Below, in pieces: positions 5,917 through 6,031 of a DNA stretch of 6,031 nucleotides. Position 1 is the first letter of the stretch. Each line of letters begins with the position of its first letter. Below the pieces are notes generated by a model, which saw only the letters and a list, made by a program, of their open reading frames with translations, made no database searches and was not told the origin of the DNA. Position numbers and translations under genes: made by a program. The DNA is from Kordiimonadaceae bacterium (GTDB taxonomy: Bacteria > Pseudomonadota > Alphaproteobacteria > Sphingomonadales > Emcibacteraceae). The stretch is from the NCBI GenBank assembly GCA_018699075.1, contig JABIPV010000107.1:1-6031 (forward strand). Reading direction: 5' to 3'.

Positions 5917-6031
5917 TTAATCGTCCGGTAGAGCATAAACTCTAAACTCACCGGCATATGCACCACCACTGACAGATACACAGATATACTGTTTACCATC
6001 AATGCTGTATGTCATAGGTGAACCGGATTGA
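5917..6031 (-). CDS. PQQ-dependent dehydrogenase, C-terminal end (cut by right window edge)
   Basis: Only the last 37 full codons are present, reading QSGSPMTYSIDGK then QYICVSVSGGAYAGEF and ending RVYALPDD. This differs from the two complete copies at only one or two positions, so it is a further paralogue of the same dehydrogenase. Near the active-site face this segment matches the C-terminal blade that closes the propeller in membrane glucose dehydrogenase. The stop TAA (5917-5919) is followed in frame by TAA and TAG. It is the first gene in transcription order and lies 99 bp upstream of the cytochrome gene. N-terminus, anchor type and active site are outside the window. Confidence 0.9.
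   Translation of the reverse strand, partial: QSGSPMTYSIDGKQYICVSVSGGAYAGEFRVYALPDD

Overview
All five coding regions in this window lie on the minus strand and read from right to left. They form one tightly packed array of paralogous PQQ-dependent (quinoprotein) dehydrogenases with one small periplasmic c-type cytochrome among them. In transcription order: the last 37 codons of a dehydrogenase (5917-6031, runs off the right edge); a monohaem cytochrome c (5377-5817); a full-length dehydrogenase with a lipoprotein-like N-terminus (3134-5266, 710 aa); a full-length secreted dehydrogenase with a GTG start (965-3040, 691 aa); and the first 289 codons of another secreted dehydrogenase (1-867, runs off the left edge). 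The array therefore holds at least four dehydrogenase copies and continues past both ends. The two complete copies are collinear without a gap over about 665 residues and are roughly 83% identical by eye count. The left partial copy is about 84% identical to the lipoprotein-type copy over its mature part.

The enzymes look like the propeller domain of the membrane glucose/quinate dehydrogenase family, without its N-terminal membrane anchor. They carry repeated AxDxxTGxxxW propeller motifs, an HHPIWDHDL segment with the presumed catalytic Asp, a Lys 27 residues later, and a YALPDD C-terminus. They would oxidise an unidentified sugar, alcohol or polyol in the periplasm. The natural inference is that electrons pass to the neighbouring cytochrome c, because the proteins have neither a quinone-reducing membrane domain nor a fused haem domain.

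The four gaps between genes are 93-110 bp. The three gaps directly upstream of a dehydrogenase gene share a homologous layout: a TCTTGC element, then three bases, then a long hairpin centred on a GATCATATGATC-like palindrome with a T-rich tail, then an AT-rich leader with a Shine-Dalgarno site. The hairpin arms have diverged by paired changes, so the structure itself appears to be conserved. The gap upstream of the cytochrome holds an unrelated hairpin. No convincing promoter is visible, and transcription probably starts to the right of the window.

The host is a Gram-negative bacterium (periplasmic PQQ enzymes, signal peptides, a lipobox, a CxxCH cytochrome), most plausibly a proteobacterium with moderately low GC. 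The sequence alone does not fix the taxon. No PQQ biosynthesis genes, transporters, regulators, mobile elements, RNA genes or CRISPR arrays are present.
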